Notes under the pieces: generated by a model
What the model saw: only the letters and a program-made list of their open reading frames with translations
Databases searched by the model: none
What the model was told of the DNA's origin: nothing
Assembly (NCBI RefSeq): GCF_013778325.1
Contig: NZ_JACEIB010000027.1
Span: 434,001 to 498,000, forward strand
Source: Sphingomonas chungangi
Lineage (GTDB): Bacteria > Pseudomonadota > Alphaproteobacteria > Sphingomonadales > Sphingomonadaceae
Length of the DNA: 64,000 nt
Direction of reading: 5' to 3'
Shown: positions 29,615 through 39,467 of the stretch, piece by piece
How the letters are laid out: every line of letters starts with the position of its first letter
How positions within the stretch are numbered: the first letter of the stretch is position 1
Translations under genes and position numbers: made by a program

Positions 29615-30292
29615 ATGCTGACGCGCAAGCAACACGAACTGCTCCTCTTCATTCACGACCGTCTGGCCGAAACCGGCGTGTCGCCCTCGTTCGAGGAGAT
29701 GAAGGATGCGCTGGACCTCAAGTCCAAGTCCGGCGTGCACCGCCTGATCCGGGCGCTGGAGGAGCGTGACTTCATCCGCCGCCTGCCCAACCGGGCGCGC
29801 GCGCTCGAGGTGCTGCGCATGCCCGAGCGGGTGATCCCCGCCAAGGCGGCGGCCGCCGCCGCGCCCGCCCTGGCCCCCGCCGCGCCGAAGATCCCGGTCG
29901 CCGCCAACGACAGCGTGCTCGAGATCCCGCTCCACGGCCGCATTGCCGCCGGTATGCCGATCGAGGCGATGGAGGGCCAGTCGAGTCTGTCCGTCCCTGC
30001 CGCCCTGCTCGGGCCGGGCGAGCATTATGCCCTGGAGGTGTCCGGCGACTCGATGATCGAGGCCGGCATCCTCGACGGCGACTATGCGCTGATCCGCCGC
30101 ACCGAGACGGCGCGCGACGGCGAGATCGTGGTGGCGCTGGTCGACGAGGCCGAGGCGACGCTCAAATATTTCCGCCGCGAAGGGCAGATGATCCGGCTCG
30201 ATCCGGCCAACCATGCCTATTCGCCGCAGCGCTACCAGTCCGGCCAGGTGCGCGTGCAGGGCAAGCTCGCGGGGCTGCTCCGCCGCTATTGA
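29615..30292 (+). CDS. lexA: LexA repressor
   Basis: SOS-response repressor that cleaves itself when RecA is activated. The N-terminal winged helix-turn-helix spans residues 1-65 ([20 protein letters not shown], then [20 protein letters not shown]). The self-cleavage bond is Ala112-Gly113 in [10 protein letters not shown]. The catalytic pair is Ser146 ([10 protein letters not shown]) and Lys184 (EATLKYF). 225 residues; a 20-residue Ala/Pro linker lies between domains. AGGA stands 7 bases before the ATG at 29615, preferred over a TTG two codons earlier. Own promoter with an SOS box. Confidence 0.97.
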   Translation: MLTRKQHELLLFIHDRLAETGVSPSFEEMKDALDLKSKSGVHRLIRALEERDFIRRLPNRARALEVLRMPERVIPAKAAAAAAPALAPAAPKIPVAANDSVLEIPLHGRIAAGMPIEAMEGQSSLSVPAALLGPGEHYALEVSGDSMIEAGILDGDYALIRRTETARDGEIVVALVDEAEATLKYFRREGQMIRLDPANHAYSPQRYQSGQVRVQGKLAGLLRRY

Positions 30293-30360
30293 GCGACGCG
30301 TCGCTGGCTGCTCGCGGGCGGCTTCGTTAAGGATGCCTCTCCCGAAGCAGGAGACGGCGC

Positions 30361-31152
30361 ATGGGGCGATTGAACGGCAAGGTCGCGCTCGTCACCGGCG
30401 CGGCGCGCGGCATCGGGGAGGCGATCGCCCGAGCCTTCGTCGCAGACGGTGCGCGGGTCTGGCTAACCGACATCGCCGATGCGAGCGCCTCGGCGGAGGC
30501 ACTGGGTGCACAGGCGCGATCCGCGCGGCTGGACGTCCGCAGCGAAACGGAATGGGACGCTGCGATCGCGGCACTGCTGAAGCGCGACGGGCGGCTCGAT
30601 GTCCTCGTCAACAATGCGGGCGTCACCGGGTTCGAGGCGAGCGCCGGCCCGCATGATCCCGAGAACGCCTCGCTGGACGACTGGCGCGCCGTCCATGCGA
30701 CCAATCTCGACGGCACCTTCCTCGGCTGCCGCGCCGCGATCCGGGCGATGCGGCCCACCGGCAGCGGCTCGATCATCAATATCTCGTCGCGTTCCGGCCT
30801 TGTCGGCATCCCCGGCGCCGCCGCTTATGCTTCGTCCAAGGCGGCGGTGCGCAACCACAGCAAATCGGTGGCGCTGTGGTGCGCGCAGCAGGGCCTCGCA
30901 ATCCGCTGCAACTCGATCCATCCCGCCGCGATCCTGACGCCGATGTGGGACGCGATGCTCGGCGACGGTCCCGACCGCGCGGATCGCGAAGCCTCGCTCG
31001 TCGCCAACACCCCGCTCAGGCGCTTCGGCACGGTGGAGGAGGTCGCCGCGATGGCGGTCTATCTCGCCTCGGACGAATCCGCCTACGTCACCGGCTCGGA
31101 ATTCCACATCGACGGCGGGCTGCTCGCCGGCTCCGCCGCGTCGCCGGGCTGA
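30361..31152 (+). CDS. Short-chain dehydrogenase/reductase
   Basis: Classical SDR oxidoreductase, 263 residues. Cofactor motif [16 protein letters not shown] near residue 13, NNAG near 80, catalytic Ser in [12 protein letters not shown], and the Tyr-x-x-x-Lys pair in [14 protein letters not shown]. The end has the usual [19 protein letters not shown]. An Asp in the WLTDIAD segment suggests preference for NAD. The substrate is unknown; cyclic alcohol or steroid dehydrogenases are typical relatives. GCAGGAGACGGCGC precedes the ATG. Confidence 0.9.
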   Translation: MGRLNGKVALVTGAARGIGEAIARAFVADGARVWLTDIADASASAEALGAQARSARLDVRSETEWDAAIAALLKRDGRLDVLVNNAGVTGFEASAGPHDPENASLDDWRAVHATNLDGTFLGCRAAIRAMRPTGSGSIINISSRSGLVGIPGAAAYASSKAAVRNHSKSVALWCAQQGLAIRCNSIHPAAILTPMWDAMLGDGPDRADREASLVANTPLRRFGTVEEVAAMAVYLASDESAYVTGSEFHIDGGLLAGSAASPG

Positions 31153-31164
31153 GCAGGCGGATCG

Positions 31165-31791
31165 CTACGGCTCGCCGCGCGGCGTGCGGATCATCCGCAG
31201 ACCCAGCAGGAACCAGCCGGCGCCGACGATCAGGCTGGCGAGGATTCCGCCCGCCACGCCGAGCGCCTTGATCGCATTGAGCACCGGCGTGGCGACGAAG
31301 CCGAACAGCAGCAGCGCGGTGATCGATCGCGGTATGCGTCGCGCCAGCAACAGGGCGATCGCGAGCAGCAGCCAGCCCAGATAGAAGACGGCGATGGCAA
31401 GCACCGCCCCGATCGCGAGCGGCCCATGCGGACCGCCCATCGCGGCATCCAGCGCGGCGGGCGCATGCAGCGCGTAATCGTGCACGAAGAAGGCCTGGCC
31501 ATATTCGACCGCGAACAGCAGCACTTGCCCCCCGAGCGCCGAAGTGCAGGCGATCGCCGCAAAGGCGCCGCTTCCCGCCAATCGCCCGTCGCGTACGCCA
31601 GCCAATCCAAAAACAAGCGCCAGCGCGACCGCCGACGCGATCACCTGCCGGAGGAAATAGACCCGGGAAGCGGCGATGACCGCGAACGAACCGGCCGGCA
31701 GGTGCGGCGACACCAGCAGGTTCAGCGCCAGCGTCGCCACCGCCGCGGCACAGAGGCACGCGCCGGACGCGCGAAGGGATGCATCGGTCAT
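31165..31791 (-). CDS. Integral membrane protein, unknown function
   Basis: 208 residues with about six hydrophobic segments, including GACLCAAAVATLALNLLV, VIASAVALALVFGLAGV, AIGAVLAIAVFYLGWLLLAI, ITALLLFGFVATPVL and LASLIVGAGWFLLGLRM. The loop EYGQAFFVHDYALHAPAALD is hydrophilic. I recognise no family. The ATG at 31791 has GGAGGAG before it, so the ATG at 31845 is rejected. Convergent with the SDR gene. Confidence 0.7.
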   Translation of the reverse strand: MTDASLRASGACLCAAAVATLALNLLVSPHLPAGSFAVIAASRVYFLRQVIASAVALALVFGLAGVRDGRLAGSGAFAAIACTSALGGQVLLFAVEYGQAFFVHDYALHAPAALDAAMGGPHGPLAIGAVLAIAVFYLGWLLLAIALLLARRIPRSITALLLFGFVATPVLNAIKALGVAGGILASLIVGAGWFLLGLRMIRTPRGEP

Positions 31792-31981
31792 GGCTCGCTC
31801 CTCCGTCGATGCCGAGAGGAACACCAGGAACACCGCCCCGCTCAAGCGGGAATGGCGCCCCGCACACGCTCAGTGCCGCAGGGCAAACATGCTCGTCGCC
31901 GCTCGCGGTCGAAGCGCTTCCCGGGTTGCGATTCCCCCACCTCCACCATTAGCGTGCGCCATCAGGCATGGCGGGGCGACG

Positions 31982-32491
31982 ATGAAAGCAATCCGGGCGT
32001 CGATGGTGCTGCTGCTTCTTGCCGGATGCCATGGGGACAAGTCCGGGAACAGCGCCGTGGCGCAGACGGCCGAGGGGCCGCACGTCATCCACCTGTTCCC
32101 CGCCGCGACCGAGGCCCGCCTGTTCGTCGATACCGGCCGGACCGACGCCCATTTCCACCCGGTCCTGACGCCGAAGGACGGCCATGCCTTGACGGCCGGC
32201 CAGCGGAAGATCCTCGAAAGCGCGCTGGTCTGGAACGACAATTACGGCAAGGAAGATGTCGCCGCCTGCTTCATGCCGCACCATTTCTTCCGCTATTTCG
32301 ATGCGCAGCATCGCAAGGTCGGGGAGATCGCGGTGTGCTTCTGCTGCGGCGGAGTCGAGGTCGACAAGGGAGACGGCACGGCCATCTATCCCGAAACCCG
32401 GCTGAACGCGCATTACGACCGGCTGAAAGCCCTCATCCACGGCATGGGCGAGCGCACCGACATCGAATGCAGCCCCGGCGACCTCGACTGA
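31982..32491 (+). CDS. Putative lipoprotein with a CFCCGG motif
   Basis: 169 residues. MKAIRASMVLLLLAGCHGDK is a lipoprotein signal with the lipobox LLAGC. The mature protein has AVCFCCGGVEVDKGDG near residue 118-133, a cysteine cluster that could bind metal, and MPHHFFRYFDAQHRK before it, rich in His. Family unknown. The Cys/His density hints at metal binding; this is inference. The frame is open upstream, but only the ATG at 31982 gives a lipoprotein signal. Confidence 0.65.
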   Translation: MKAIRASMVLLLLAGCHGDKSGNSAVAQTAEGPHVIHLFPAATEARLFVDTGRTDAHFHPVLTPKDGHALTAGQRKILESALVWNDNYGKEDVAACFMPHHFFRYFDAQHRKVGEIAVCFCCGGVEVDKGDGTAIYPETRLNAHYDRLKALIHGMGERTDIECSPGDLD

Positions 32492-32504
32492 TCCCGCGTC
32501 GGGA

Positions 32505-32912
32505 TCACCCCGCGTCGCAGGCGGTGATCACCGGGAAGCTTCGCTCCGGCTGCTGATCGATCGTGTAGCGGACGGTGCGGCAGCCTCGCGCGTCGGCGGT
32601 GGCGCTCGGCACCGCGTAACCGGTCAGGCCGGCATCGGACCAGCGCTGGGTCTGGCCGGTGCGCATAGCGCGATGGATCGCGTCCTTCACTGCCTGCGAG
32701 CCAAGCGGATTGACGCCGCCGTCGGAGGCTGGCTCCGCCGCATTCGATGGTGTGCCTGCGGCCGAAGGCGCTGGGGCGCTATTGTTGTCGGCAGCCGGCT
32801 TATCGCTGCATGCCGCCAGCATCAGCAGGACGGTCGTCGCGCCAAGGATCGCGCGCCGCCCAGGCCCGCCGGGCGAAATTCGGATCGTTCTGCGGGAGAG
32901 GCCTGTCGTCAT
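32505..32912 (-). CDS. Small lipoprotein overlapping the comEC 3' end
   Basis: 135 residues. The signal region is long (22-residue basic leader, then ATTVLLMLAACSDK with lipobox MLAAC). The mature region is Ala/Ser/Pro-rich, then AVKDAIHRAMRTGQTQRWSD and a C-terminal part with two Cys (RGCRTVRYTIDQQ, VITACDAG) that could pair. Its only plausible start lies 113 bases inside the end of comEC in a different frame, an unusually long same-strand overlap. Confidence 0.6.
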   Translation of the reverse strand: MTTGLSRRTIRISPGGPGRRAILGATTVLLMLAACSDKPAADNNSAPAPSAAGTPSNAAEPASDGGVNPLGSQAVKDAIHRAMRTGQTQRWSDAGLTGYAVPSATADARGCRTVRYTIDQQPERSFPVITACDAG

Positions 32913-35112
32913 GGTCGGTCGCGACCATGGCCCAGGGGTGCGCCGCCTGCAACTCCGCGACGCTGGTGACGCCCGGGTCGACCAGCCGGATCGCGAGGCC
33001 GCCGGTCTTCGCGAGCAAATTGGGGTCCGCCTTCAGCCAGCGCGGGCGGCACCAATCGGGCAGGCGGCGGTCGCTGGCGACGATATCGGCGGCGGCGCAG
33101 GCCGGCTCCATCGCCGCGCGGTCGATGCGGTAGGCGCTGCGCGTCGCGAGGAGGTGCCAGACACGATTGTCGCGGATCAGCGTTGCCGTGCAGCTGTCCG
33201 GCCCGCAGACCGCGCCGGGCAGGTCATCGAGCGCGATCGCATCGTCCCCTTCGCGGCCGGAGATTTCGGAGAGGGTGTCGCGCATATAATCGCCGGTGCG
33301 CTCGCGCAGCAGCGCCACGCGGCCGTCGAGACCGCGCACCGCGAGATGGCGGCCGTCGCCGGTGATGAAGATGTCGGCGGGGTGCGTCGCCAGCGTCATC
33401 GCCGCGCCGGCCGCGATCGGCAGCAGGCCGAGCAAACGCGCCCGTGTCCGCCACAGGGCCAGCCACAGACCGCCCACGGCGATCAGGGCGAAGGCGGCGC
33501 GCGACATGGTCGGCACGAACGTGACGGCGCCGGGCAGCGACCCGACCGAGTGCGCGATCCACAGCAGCAGCGCGAGCGCCCTGCCCGTCACCCACCAGAA
33601 GGGCGCGCCAAGCCCCACGCAATCGGCGATCAGCGCCAGCGCCTCGGCGGGCATGATCACGAAGGTGGTGAGCGGGATCGCGACGATGTTCGCCGCCGCG
33701 CCGTAGAGGCCGGCGCGATGGAAGTGGAAGATTGCGATCGGCGCCAGCGCGGCCTCGACGACGAGACCGGTGAGCAGCAAGGCGGCGAGTTCGCGCAGCA
33801 GGCGGCGCAGCCACGGCTCCTCGCGCTTCTCGAAGGTGCGGCGGGTCCATTGCAGTTCGTGGAGAGCGACGATCGAAAGAATCGCGGCGAAGCTCAGCTG
33901 GAAGCTCGGCCCGGCGACCGATTCGGGCCAGAACAGCACGCAGACCAGCGCGCCCGCCGCGACCAGCCTCAGCGTCATCGCCTCGCGCCCCAGCGCGACG
34001 CCCGCCAATACCACCAGCGCGGCGATCAGCGAGCGCACGGTCGGCACCTCGGCGCCGGTCAGCAAGGTATAGGCGATGCCCATGACGGCGCCACAACCCG
34101 CTGCGATCAGCAACAGCGGCGCGCGGAGTGCGAGGCGCGGCCACAGCGCCAGCAGGCGGAGCGCGAGGAACATGGTCGCGCCCACCGCCGCCGTCAGGTG
34201 CAGGCCGCTCACCGAGAGGAGGTGCGCGAGGCCCGATCGGCGAAAGGCGTCGTTGTCGTCCTGCGTCACCCCGCCCATGTCGCCGGTGACGAGCGCGGCG
34301 GCGACGCCGGCCTGCCCCGGCGGCAGCTCGGTCATGATGTGCGCGGTCAGCCCGATCCGCGCGTCGGCCAGCCATTCGGCAGGGCCGCCGGTGGGTGCCG
34401 GGGTGATGAGCTTCACCGGATCGAGCGCTTTGCCCGTTGCGGGGATGCCGGAGAACCAGGCGACCGCGGAATAATCGTAGGCGCCCGGCACGGCCGCCGA
34501 GGGCGGCGGCACCAGTCGCGCGCGCAAAGCGATGACGGCGCCGGGCGCGAGGCCAGGGACGGCATTCTCGTCGGGGATGTTGATGCGGATCACGCCCACC
34601 GCACTCCGGCGCAGGCGGGAGTGCTGTGGGGCGAGCGCCGCGTCGCAGACGCCGGCGCTTCGGCCTTCGTCGGAGCACGATAGCGGCAGCAGCGTCACCC
34701 GAACCGCTTGCCGCGCGGGCAGCGGTTCGACTCGCTCGATCCGTGCCGTGAGGTTTGCGATGCCATCCCGCGCCAGCACCGGCGCGCCAGCACGCTCTGC
34801 CTTCCACCAGATCAGGCCGCAACCGATCGCCACCGACAATGCGAAGATCGCGACCGACCGCCCCGCCCGTCCGCCACGCCCGAAGGCGAAGCCCGCCAAC
34901 GCCAGCGCCGCCATCGAGAGCAGCAGGCCTTCCCACGCTTGCTCGCCCGGCAGCCAGAACCAGCCCGCGACTCCGGCGACCATCCCCACCGGCAACCACA
35001 GCGGCAGCTGCGTTCGTTCCGCCTCCAGCCAGTCTTCGAGTCGCGCCGAGGCAAGCGAAAGCGGCCGGAAACCAGGCCATTTCGGCATGGTTTGCCGGTT
35101 CCAGAACGCCAT
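32800..35112 (-). CDS. comEC: ComEC/Rec2 family DNA-uptake channel protein
   Basis: Inner-membrane channel for single-stranded DNA import during natural transformation. Order: N-terminal DUF4131 region with three membrane segments and an OB-like domain (LTARIERVEPLPARQAVRVT), then the Competence domain, signature SGLAHLLSVSGLHLTAAVGA, with many helices up to about residue 560. The C-terminal part is a short metallo-beta-lactamase-like remnant (VALLRERTGDYMRDTL) lacking the HxHxDH site. About 770 residues. The start is ambiguous: ATG 35112 or 35088; neither has a good ribosome-binding site. Divergent from gltX. Confidence 0.9.
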   Translation of the reverse strand: MAFWNRQTMPKWPGFRPLSLASARLEDWLEAERTQLPLWLPVGMVAGVAGWFWLPGEQAWEGLLLSMAALALAGFAFGRGGRAGRSVAIFALSVAIGCGLIWWKAERAGAPVLARDGIANLTARIERVEPLPARQAVRVTLLPLSCSDEGRSAGVCDAALAPQHSRLRRSAVGVIRINIPDENAVPGLAPGAVIALRARLVPPPSAAVPGAYDYSAVAWFSGIPATGKALDPVKLITPAPTGGPAEWLADARIGLTAHIMTELPPGQAGVAAALVTGDMGGVTQDDNDAFRRSGLAHLLSVSGLHLTAAVGATMFLALRLLALWPRLALRAPLLLIAAGCGAVMGIAYTLLTGAEVPTVRSLIAALVVLAGVALGREAMTLRLVAAGALVCVLFWPESVAGPSFQLSFAAILSIVALHELQWTRRTFEKREEPWLRRLLRELAALLLTGLVVEAALAPIAIFHFHRAGLYGAAANIVAIPLTTFVIMPAEALALIADCVGLGAPFWWVTGRALALLLWIAHSVGSLPGAVTFVPTMSRAAFALIAVGGLWLALWRTRARLLGLLPIAAGAAMTLATHPADIFITGDGRHLAVRGLDGRVALLRERTGDYMRDTLSEISGREGDDAIALDDLPGAVCGPDSCTATLIRDNRVWHLLATRSAYRIDRAAMEPACAAADIVASDRRLPDWCRPRWLKADPNLLAKTGGLAIRLVDPGVTSVAELQAAHPWAMVATDHDDRPLPQNDPNFARRAWAARDPWRDDRPADAGGMQR

Positions 35113-35198
35113 GCTAGGGCCGCGCGCAACATCCCCCATGGATGTTCAGTGTGGAGAAAGCCTGCGTGGGTGCAAGCGACGACAGAAGTGATTCGACC

Positions 35199-36623
35199 AT
35201 GACGGCAGCGTCGGCGCCGGTGGTCACACGTTTTGCCCCCTCTCCTACCGGATTCCTGCACATCGGCGGCGCCCGCACGGCGTTGTTCAACTGGCTGTGG
35301 GCGCGCCACACCGGCGGCAAGTTCCTGCTGCGCATCGAGGATACCGATCGCGCCCGCTCCACCCAGCCGGCGATCGAGGCGATCCTCGACGGGATGCGCT
35401 GGCTCGGCCTCGATTGGGACGGCGACGAAATCTACCAGTTCGCCCGCGCCAGCCGTCACGCCGAGGTGGCGTTCGACCTGCTCGAGCGCGGCCACGCCTA
35501 CAAATGCTTCGCCACCGCGGAGGAGCTCGCCGAGATGCGCGAGCAGCAGCGCGCCGCCAAGCTGCCCATGCGGTACGACGGCCGCTGGCGGAACCGCGAC
35601 CCGAAAGAGGCGCCCGAGGGCGCACCCTTCGTCGTCCGCCTGAAGGCCGAGACCGAAGGCGAGACGACGATCCGCGATCTCGTCCAGGGCGACGTCACCG
35701 TCCGCAATTCCGAGCTGGACGACATGGTGCTGCTCCGCTCGGACGGCACGCCGACCTACATGCTGGCCGTCGTGGTCGACGATCACGACATGGGCATCAC
35801 CCATGTGATCCGCGGCGACGACCATCTCAACAACGCCTTCCGCCAGCTCGGCATCATCCGTGCGATGAACTGGCCGGAGCCGATCTACGGCCACGTCCCG
35901 CTGATCCACGGCGACGACGGACAGAAGCTCTCCAAGCGCCACGGCGCCCTGGCGGTCGATGCCTATCGCGACGAGATGGGCATCCTGCCCGAAGCGCTCA
36001 ACAATTACCTGCTGCGCATCGGCTGGGGCCATGGCGACGAGGAACTGATCGACCGCGACCGCGCGATCGAGATCTTCGACGTATCCGGCATCGGCCGCTC
36101 GCCCGGCCGCACCGATCGCAAGAAGCTGGAAAACGTCAACGGCCATTATATCCGCGCCGCCGACGACCGGCGCCTGACCGATCTCACCGCCCCGTTCGTG
36201 GCGCAGAAGATCGGCCGTGACATGACAGCGACGGACATCAACCTTCTGCATCGCAGCATTGAGTTTCTGAAGCCGCGCGCCAAGGATTTGCTGGAATTGG
36301 CCGAGGGCGCGACTTTCCTTTTTCGCACTCGCCCCCTAGATATGGAGGAGCGGGCTCTGGCTCTTCTGGAGGGTCAGGGTGCGCAGTTGCTTGCCGCCGT
36401 GACGACGGCGCTCTCGTCCGTGGAGTGGACGAACGAAGCGCTCGATGCGGCGGTGCGCGGCGTGGCCGAGGAGGCCGGCGTCGGGCTCGGCAAGGTGGCG
36501 CAGCCGCTCCGCGCGGCGCTTACCGGCCGGACCACCTCGCCCGGCATCTTCGACGTGTTGCTGTTGCTCGGACGGGAGGAGAGCCTCGCGCGGCTCTCGG
36601 ACCAGCTGGCGACCGCGAACTGA
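35199..36623 (+). CDS. gltX: Glutamyl-tRNA synthetase
   Basis: Class I synthetase that charges tRNA-Glu. [19 protein letters not shown] contains the HIGH-type motif and [19 protein letters not shown] contains KMSKS-like KLSKR. 474 residues from ATG 35199, which begins [12 protein letters not shown]; an ATG at 35142 would add 19 residues of no family resemblance. Codon use becomes noticeably less GC-rich between about 36230 and 36400 inside the gene (for example TTTCCTTTTTCGC). A strong hairpin with T-tract follows the stop. Confidence 0.96.
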   Translation: MTAASAPVVTRFAPSPTGFLHIGGARTALFNWLWARHTGGKFLLRIEDTDRARSTQPAIEAILDGMRWLGLDWDGDEIYQFARASRHAEVAFDLLERGHAYKCFATAEELAEMREQQRAAKLPMRYDGRWRNRDPKEAPEGAPFVVRLKAETEGETTIRDLVQGDVTVRNSELDDMVLLRSDGTPTYMLAVVVDDHDMGITHVIRGDDHLNNAFRQLGIIRAMNWPEPIYGHVPLIHGDDGQKLSKRHGALAVDAYRDEMGILPEALNNYLLRIGWGHGDEELIDRDRAIEIFDVSGIGRSPGRTDRKKLENVNGHYIRAADDRRLTDLTAPFVAQKIGRDMTATDINLLHRSIEFLKPRAKDLLELAEGATFLFRTRPLDMEERALALLEGQGAQLLAAVTTALSSVEWTNEALDAAVRGVAEEAGVGLGKVAQPLRAALTGRTTSPGIFDVLLLLGREESLARLSDQLATAN

Positions 36624-36629
36624 TCTCAC

Positions 36630-36674
36630 GGCGCCGTTGAGCCCGGTCCTCGGGCTCGCCAACGGCGCCCTTTT
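36630..36674 (+). terminator. Terminator or attenuator hairpin between gltX and gltA
   Basis: Two-part stem: GGCGCCGTT (36630-36638) with AACGGCGCC (36661-36669), and inside it GAGCCCG (36639-36645) with CGGGCTC (36651-36657), loop GTCCT, followed by CTTTT. The next base after the T-run begins the gltA ribosome-binding site GGAGGA. Confidence 0.8.
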
Positions 36675-36688
36675 GGAGGACGATGAAC

Positions 36689-37975
36689 ATGGCTGACGGC
36701 ACCGCCAAGCTGGCGCTCGGCGACAAGAGCACCGACTACCCGATCATGTCGGGCACCGTCGGGCCGCAGGTGATCGACATCCGCAAGCTCTACGGCGACA
36801 CGGACATGTTCACCTACGATCCGGGCTTCACCTCGACCGCCAGCTGCGAGTCGGGCCTGACCTATATCGACGGCGACGCCGGTATCCTGCTGCATCGCGG
36901 CTACCCGATCGACCAGCTCGCCGAGCAGTCGAGCTTCATGGAGGTCGCCTACCTGCTCCTCAACGGCGAACTGCCTTCGAAGAGCGAGTTCGAGACCTTC
37001 AACACCCACATCACGCGCCACACCATGGTGCACGAGCAGCTTTCGACCTTCTTCCGCGGCTTCCGCCGCGATGCGCACCCGATGGCGATCATGTGCGGCG
37101 TGGTCGGCGCGCTGTCGTCCTTCTACCACGATTCCACCGACATCAACGATCCCAAGCAGCGCGAGATCGCCTCGCACCGCCTGATCGCCAAGATGCCGAC
37201 GATCGCGGCGATGGCGTATAAATATTCGGTCGGCCAGCCCTTCGTCTATCCGAAGAACTCGCTGAGCTACACCGAGAATTTCCTGAACATGACCTACTCG
37301 GTGCCGGCCGAGGAGTATGAGATCGATCCGATCATCGCTTCGGCGATGGACAAGATCTTCATCCTCCATGCCGACCACGAGCAGAACGCCTCGACATCGA
37401 CCGTGCGCCTCGCCGGTTCGTCGGGCGCCAACCCCTTCGCCTGCATCGCGGCGGGCATCGCCTGCCTGTGGGGCCCGGCGCATGGCGGCGCCAACGAGGC
37501 GGCGCTCAACATGCTGCGCGAGATCGGCACGCCGGACCGCATTCCCGAGTTCATCGCGCGCGCCAAGAACAAGGACGATCCGTTCCGCCTGATGGGCTTC
37601 GGCCATCGCGTGTACAAGAATTTCGATCCGCGCGCGAAGGTGCTGTCCAAGGCGGCGACCGAGGTGCTCGACAAGCTCGGCATCAACGATCCGGTGCTCG
37701 ATACCGCCCGCGAGCTCGAGCAGCTGGCGCTCAAGGACCAGTATTTCATCGACAAGAAGCTCTACCCGAACGTGGACTTCTATTCGGGCGTGATCCTGTC
37801 GGCGATCGGCTTCCCGACCACCATGTTCACCGTGCTGTTCGCGCTGGCCCGCACCGTGGGCTGGGTGGCGCAGTGGAACGAGATGATCACGGATCCCGCC
37901 CAGAAGATCGGCCGCCCGCGCCAGCTCTACACCGGCCCGACGCAGCGCGACTACGTGCCGCTCGGCGAGCGTTGA
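36689..37975 (+). CDS. gltA: Citrate synthase
   Basis: Condenses acetyl-CoA and oxaloacetate at the entry to the TCA cycle. Type II (hexameric) enzyme: [18 protein letters not shown] and [17 protein letters not shown] carry the active-site His residues, and [15 protein letters not shown] precedes them. 428-430 residues. GGAGGA at 36675-36680 is 8 bases from the ATG at 36689 but only 2 from the ATG at 36683, so I choose 36689. The 65-base gap to gltX is nearly filled by the hairpin. Confidence 0.96.
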   Translation: MADGTAKLALGDKSTDYPIMSGTVGPQVIDIRKLYGDTDMFTYDPGFTSTASCESGLTYIDGDAGILLHRGYPIDQLAEQSSFMEVAYLLLNGELPSKSEFETFNTHITRHTMVHEQLSTFFRGFRRDAHPMAIMCGVVGALSSFYHDSTDINDPKQREIASHRLIAKMPTIAAMAYKYSVGQPFVYPKNSLSYTENFLNMTYSVPAEEYEIDPIIASAMDKIFILHADHEQNASTSTVRLAGSSGANPFACIAAGIACLWGPAHGGANEAALNMLREIGTPDRIPEFIARAKNKDDPFRLMGFGHRVYKNFDPRAKVLSKAATEVLDKLGINDPVLDTARELEQLALKDQYFIDKKLYPNVDFYSGVILSAIGFPTTMFTVLFALARTVGWVAQWNEMITDPAQKIGRPRQLYTGPTQRDYVPLGER

Positions 37976-37998
37976 GCCGGATACGATGGTAAGAAAGG

Positions 37999-38030
37999 GG
38001 CGGTCGCTGCGGCGGCCGCCTTTTTCTTTT
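37999..38030 (+). terminator. Rho-independent terminator of gltA
   Basis: Stem GGCGGTCGC (37999-38007) with GCGGCCGCC (38012-38020), one G-T pair, loop TGCG, followed by TTTTTCTTTT. 24 bases after the gltA stop codon. Confidence 0.92.
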
Positions 38031-38051
38031 GAGCGACTGCCATATTTCGTC

Positions 38052-38072
38052 ACCCCGGCCCCGAGCCGGGGT
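38052..38072. repeat. Short CCCCGG hairpin repeat
   Basis: ACCCCGGC/GCCGGGGT stem (38052-38059 with 38065-38072) within GTCACCCCGGCCCCGAGCCG..., a REP-like sequence similar to those found between genes of many proteobacteria. Only one copy was noticed here. Confidence 0.55.
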
Positions 38073-38189
38073 CCAGCTTCCTCATTCCGTTGAACGTTGG
38101 ATGGCAGCTATCGCTCCACGAGCAGTCGTTCTGGCGGCATCGTTCAGGACCCGATTGCGGTCATCCCGAAAAAGTGGTCATCATGGGCT

Positions 38190-38504
38190 ATGACGAAGCG
38201 GCCTTTTTGCGTGCTAATGGCGGCAGTTGCGGTAACTGCCTGCACTGATCAACCAAGGCGCGAAGTTCAGGCAGTTGTCGTCGATATAAGGCCGCATGTT
38301 TCTCCGAAATGGAATACCGACCAATTGGTGATCGAGGCACGGACTGCCGATGGTCTTGATGGAACCAAGGAAGTTTTGAGGGCTGGCCTAACCTGTCGCG
38401 TGGGCGATACGGTCCATGCAACCGCTCAAGGCTTAACTCTGACGCTTGACGAACACGCGTGTGCCCGCAAGGGAACACCGCCGCTGCCATCTTGGCCCCT
38501 TTGA
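38190..38504 (+). CDS. Small putative lipoprotein, unknown function
   Basis: 104 residues. MTKRPFCVLMAAVAVTACTD is a lipoprotein signal with lipobox AVTAC. The mature part, REVQAVVVDIRPHVSPKWNT onwards, looks like a small beta-rich domain with two Cys (LTCRVGDTVHATAQG, EHACARKG). No family recognised. Lower GC than its neighbours and placed after the gltA terminator, suggesting an inserted strain-specific gene. ATG 38190 is chosen because the signal starts there. Confidence 0.6.
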   Translation: MTKRPFCVLMAAVAVTACTDQPRREVQAVVVDIRPHVSPKWNTDQLVIEARTADGLDGTKEVLRAGLTCRVGDTVHATAQGLTLTLDEHACARKGTPPLPSWPL

Positions 38505-38574
38505 AAATGGGCGACTTTCCCATCGGCTCAGCCGAAAACTGTCCGGCCGGAACCCACTAGCCCCCCCCTCACCC

Positions 38575-39378
38575 TCAAAACCTGATCCACAGCCCCGTAT
38601 AGACGCCGCGCTCGCGCAGAGCGTTGCGCCCCGTCACCGTCGCGATGCCGCCGAGCTGGAGCGCCACGCGATCGGTGAGATCGTACACGCCGCCCGCATA
38701 GAAGGTGCTGTAACGGTAGGAGGGGTAGCGGCTCCCCGCCCCGTCGGAGAAGGTGTTGTAGCTGTTCGCCTGGAACGTCAGCCGCTTGGTCAAATGCAGG
38801 CCGACCTGCAGATCGGCATGCCACTCGTTGGGCTCGCCGCGCGAGCGGAAGCGGTAGCCGCCCTCGGCGATCGAATAGCCGTCCAGCCCGAGCAGCTTGA
38901 ACGACTTGCCGACCTCGACGCGGGTATCCTCCTGCACGTCGGTCGATCCGATCTGTGCGGGGATGTCGTCGCGGCGCTTGCCGGGGATGAAGACGGTGCT
39001 CTTGAGCGAGACCACCCAGTCGCCGCCGCCCGCCACCTTGTAGCGCGCGCCGAGCTCGGTGTAGCCGAGGCCGAAACTGTCCTTGCCGTCCTGCACCGTC
39101 ACGCGGCGCAGGCTGGGCGTGGCGAGCAGGCTGAGATTGTTGGTCAGGCCGTATTCCGTCGAGAAATAGACGTTATACTGATCGTAGTTGCTGGCGTTGT
39201 AGAGGTTGCCGTGGCTGTCGAAGCTGTCGCCTGCGTGCGAATAGAGCGCGGTGACGATCATCCGACCCTGCCCCGCCGGCATCGTCCAGCCGTCGGCATG
39301 CGCGGCGGCGGGGAGCAATCCCCCAATCCCCGCTCCCGTCGCGATCGCGGCAAGGCCCACCGCATGGCGCTTGCGCAT
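38575..39378 (-). CDS. Small outer-membrane beta-barrel protein
   Basis: 267 residues. Signal peptide MRKRHAVGLAAIATGAGIGG...AHADG. The mature part alternates polar and aromatic residues in strand-sized blocks (GRMIVTALYSHAGDSF, YDQYNVYFSTEYGLTNNLSL, GLGYTELGARYKVAGG, WVVSLKSTVFIPGK) and ends YTGLWIRF with a C-terminal Phe, as in outer-membrane barrels of the phenol-degradation MetA type. AAAGG stands before the ATG at 39378. Divergent from the first GH10 gene, 89 bases apart; it may be the export or uptake pore of the polysaccharide island, which is inference. Confidence 0.78.
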   Translation of the reverse strand: MRKRHAVGLAAIATGAGIGGLLPAAAHADGWTMPAGQGRMIVTALYSHAGDSFDSHGNLYNASNYDQYNVYFSTEYGLTNNLSLLATPSLRRVTVQDGKDSFGLGYTELGARYKVAGGGDWVVSLKSTVFIPGKRRDDIPAQIGSTDVQEDTRVEVGKSFKLLGLDGYSIAEGGYRFRSRGEPNEWHADLQVGLHLTKRLTFQANSYNTFSDGAGSRYPSYRYSTFYAGGVYDLTDRVALQLGGIATVTGRNALRERGVYTGLWIRF

Positions 39379-39467
39379 GATGGCGCCTTTCCTTCTGCTC
39401 GCGGCGAACCGCAGACGCTCTTTCCGCAGCTTGAACGCAACATTCATGGTTAACGACCCCTCGAAAC

